Part shown: positions 32,500-32,853 of the stretch, piece after piece
How the letters are laid out: every line of letters starts with the position of its first letter
Numbering within the stretch: position 1 is the first letter of the stretch
Assembly: GCA_964551295.1 (NCBI GenBank)
Contig: CAZKDJ010000022.1
Location: forward strand, 1 to 32,853
DNA from: JAFGED01 sp964551295
Lineage (GTDB): Bacteria; Chloroflexota; Anaerolineae; B4-G1
Direction: 5' to 3'
DNA length: 32,853 nucleotides
Notes under the pieces: generated by a model
Database searches by the model: none
Told to the model about the DNA's origin: nothing
Seen by the model: the letters and a program-made list of their open reading frames with translations, nothing else
Translations under genes and position numbers: made by a program

Positions 32500-32708
32500 A
32501 TTTTCGTCCTTTCCCCGATGAGGAGGAGCCTCTTTCATTCCAGGCATTCCTTCCACCAATGATAGGAACAAAACACCCAGACCCAACCAACCGCCTGGAA
32601 TTAGACAGCGCGGAGCTGCTCTTAGCTCCACGCCGTATGATGACATACGTTGGTTGAAAATCGTCTTGTCATCGAAAACGAGAGTTTGACCGCTTGAAAT
32701 CAAACAAA
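32500..32708 (-). other. Leader region upstream of wzm
   Basis: About 210 bp without a convincing gene. Two small perfect inverted repeats are visible: GGAGCT/AGCTCC (6 bp, near 32612-32629) and CGTATG/CATACG (6 bp, near 32633-32648). No good -10/-35 pair and no ops/JUMPstart element (GGCGGTAGCGTG) was found by eye, so the cluster promoter is not identified. Confidence 0.4.
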
Positions 32709-32730
32709 CAGCGCGGGGATGACCGCGCTG
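32709..32730 (-). terminator. Intrinsic terminator of the gene at the right edge
   Basis: Minus strand CAGCGCGG (32730..32723) pairs with CCGCGCTG (32716..32709) around a 6-nt loop and is followed by TTTGTTTGATTT. It has the form of a rho-independent terminator and would insulate the glycan cluster from the upstream minus-strand gene. Confidence 0.7.
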
Positions 32731-32784
32731 CATGATAGCACACATCTAGCTAGAAGACAAGGTTTCGATGATTTATTGGACAGG

Positions 32785-32853
32785 CTATGGCGGTGGAATA
32801 AAATCTACCATTTGCCCGTCCGATGTGAACCATCCACATGGACAGCCTGTGGG
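32785..32853 (-). CDS. Possible 3' end of an unidentified minus-strand gene
   Basis: One minus-strand frame is open from the window edge to TAG at 32787..32785, giving a tail P-T-G-C-P-C-G-W-F-T-S-D-G-Q-M-V-D-F-I-P-P-P. The composition looks protein-like and an intrinsic terminator follows 54 nt later, which supports a real gene end. Only 22 residues are visible, so nothing can be said about function. Confidence 0.35.
   Translation of the reverse strand, partial: PTGCPCGWFTSDGQMVDFIPPP

Noticed and set aside
32500..32745. N-terminal 82-codon extension of the Wzm permease
   Set aside because: This part is unlike ABC-2 permeases and would begin in the terminator hairpin; ATG 32499 has a good Shine-Dalgarno.
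1..32853. tRNA, rRNA, CRISPR array, transposase or prophage genes
   Set aside because: Looked for on both strands by eye; no repeat-spacer pattern, clover-leaf, rRNA core or recombinase motif was seen.

Overview
The window looks like chromosomal DNA of a bacterium of the Chloroflexota (Anaerolineae/Caldilineae-like). This is an inference from the gene repertoire: lipoproteins with Pro/Thr/Ser linkers, a membrane-embedded spermidine-synthase-like protein, a PrsW protease, a repeat-built secreted protein, and an ABC-2 glycan exporter with no LPS-core genes in view. There is no rRNA or phylogenetic marker to confirm it. No tRNA, rRNA, CRISPR array, transposase or phage gene was seen.

Left part (1-8.9 kb): small, mostly unrelated units. 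They are the 5' end of a minus-strand gene at the left edge; a minus-strand pair encoding an exported thioredoxin-fold/cyclophilin lipoprotein and a PrsW-type intramembrane protease; a small hypothetical ORF; a palindromic MITE-like repeat; a plus-strand pair (SRPBCC protein and a lipoprotein-type protein-L-isoaspartate methyltransferase); a VapBC-type toxin-antitoxin pair; a large membrane protein with a spermidine-synthase-like domain; and a small Ig-like lipoprotein. The thioredoxin-fold/cyclophilin gene is the highlight. An in-frame TGA lies exactly where the first cysteine of the CxxC redox motif should be, and a hairpin follows it. This reads as a selenoprotein (U-P-Y-C) missed by standard ORF calling.

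Middle (8.9-10.4 kb): a secreted protein made of about four degenerate beta-rich repeats, with a near-consensus sigma-70 promoter and a 13-bp hairpin downstream.

Right part (10.5-32.5 kb): one long minus-strand surface-glycan cluster, mostly with 4-nt or short overlaps. In transcription order it encodes the Wzm and Wzt ABC exporter (Wzt has a C-terminal substrate-binding-like domain), a methyltransferase, two GT4 glycosyltransferases, a sugar-nucleotide epimerase, two tandem paralogous GT4 enzymes with a shared four-cysteine motif, a YfhO-type and a GT39/ArnT-type polytopic membrane protein, a polyprenyl-phosphate-type GT2, two more GT4, a rhamnosyltransferase-like GT2, two methyltransferases, a flippase-like YbhN/LPG-synthase-type membrane protein and a last methyltransferase. 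The likely scheme, which is inferred, has two parts. Cytoplasmic GTs build a glycan that is methylated and exported by Wzm/Wzt. The GT2 and the GT-C/YfhO proteins form a second module that adds sugars outside the membrane from polyprenyl-phosphate donors. No initiating phosphoglycosyltransferase (WecA/WbaP type), Wzx or Wzy was recognised.

The right edge has the probable 3' end of another minus-strand gene followed by an intrinsic terminator, then a leader of about 200 bp before wzm.
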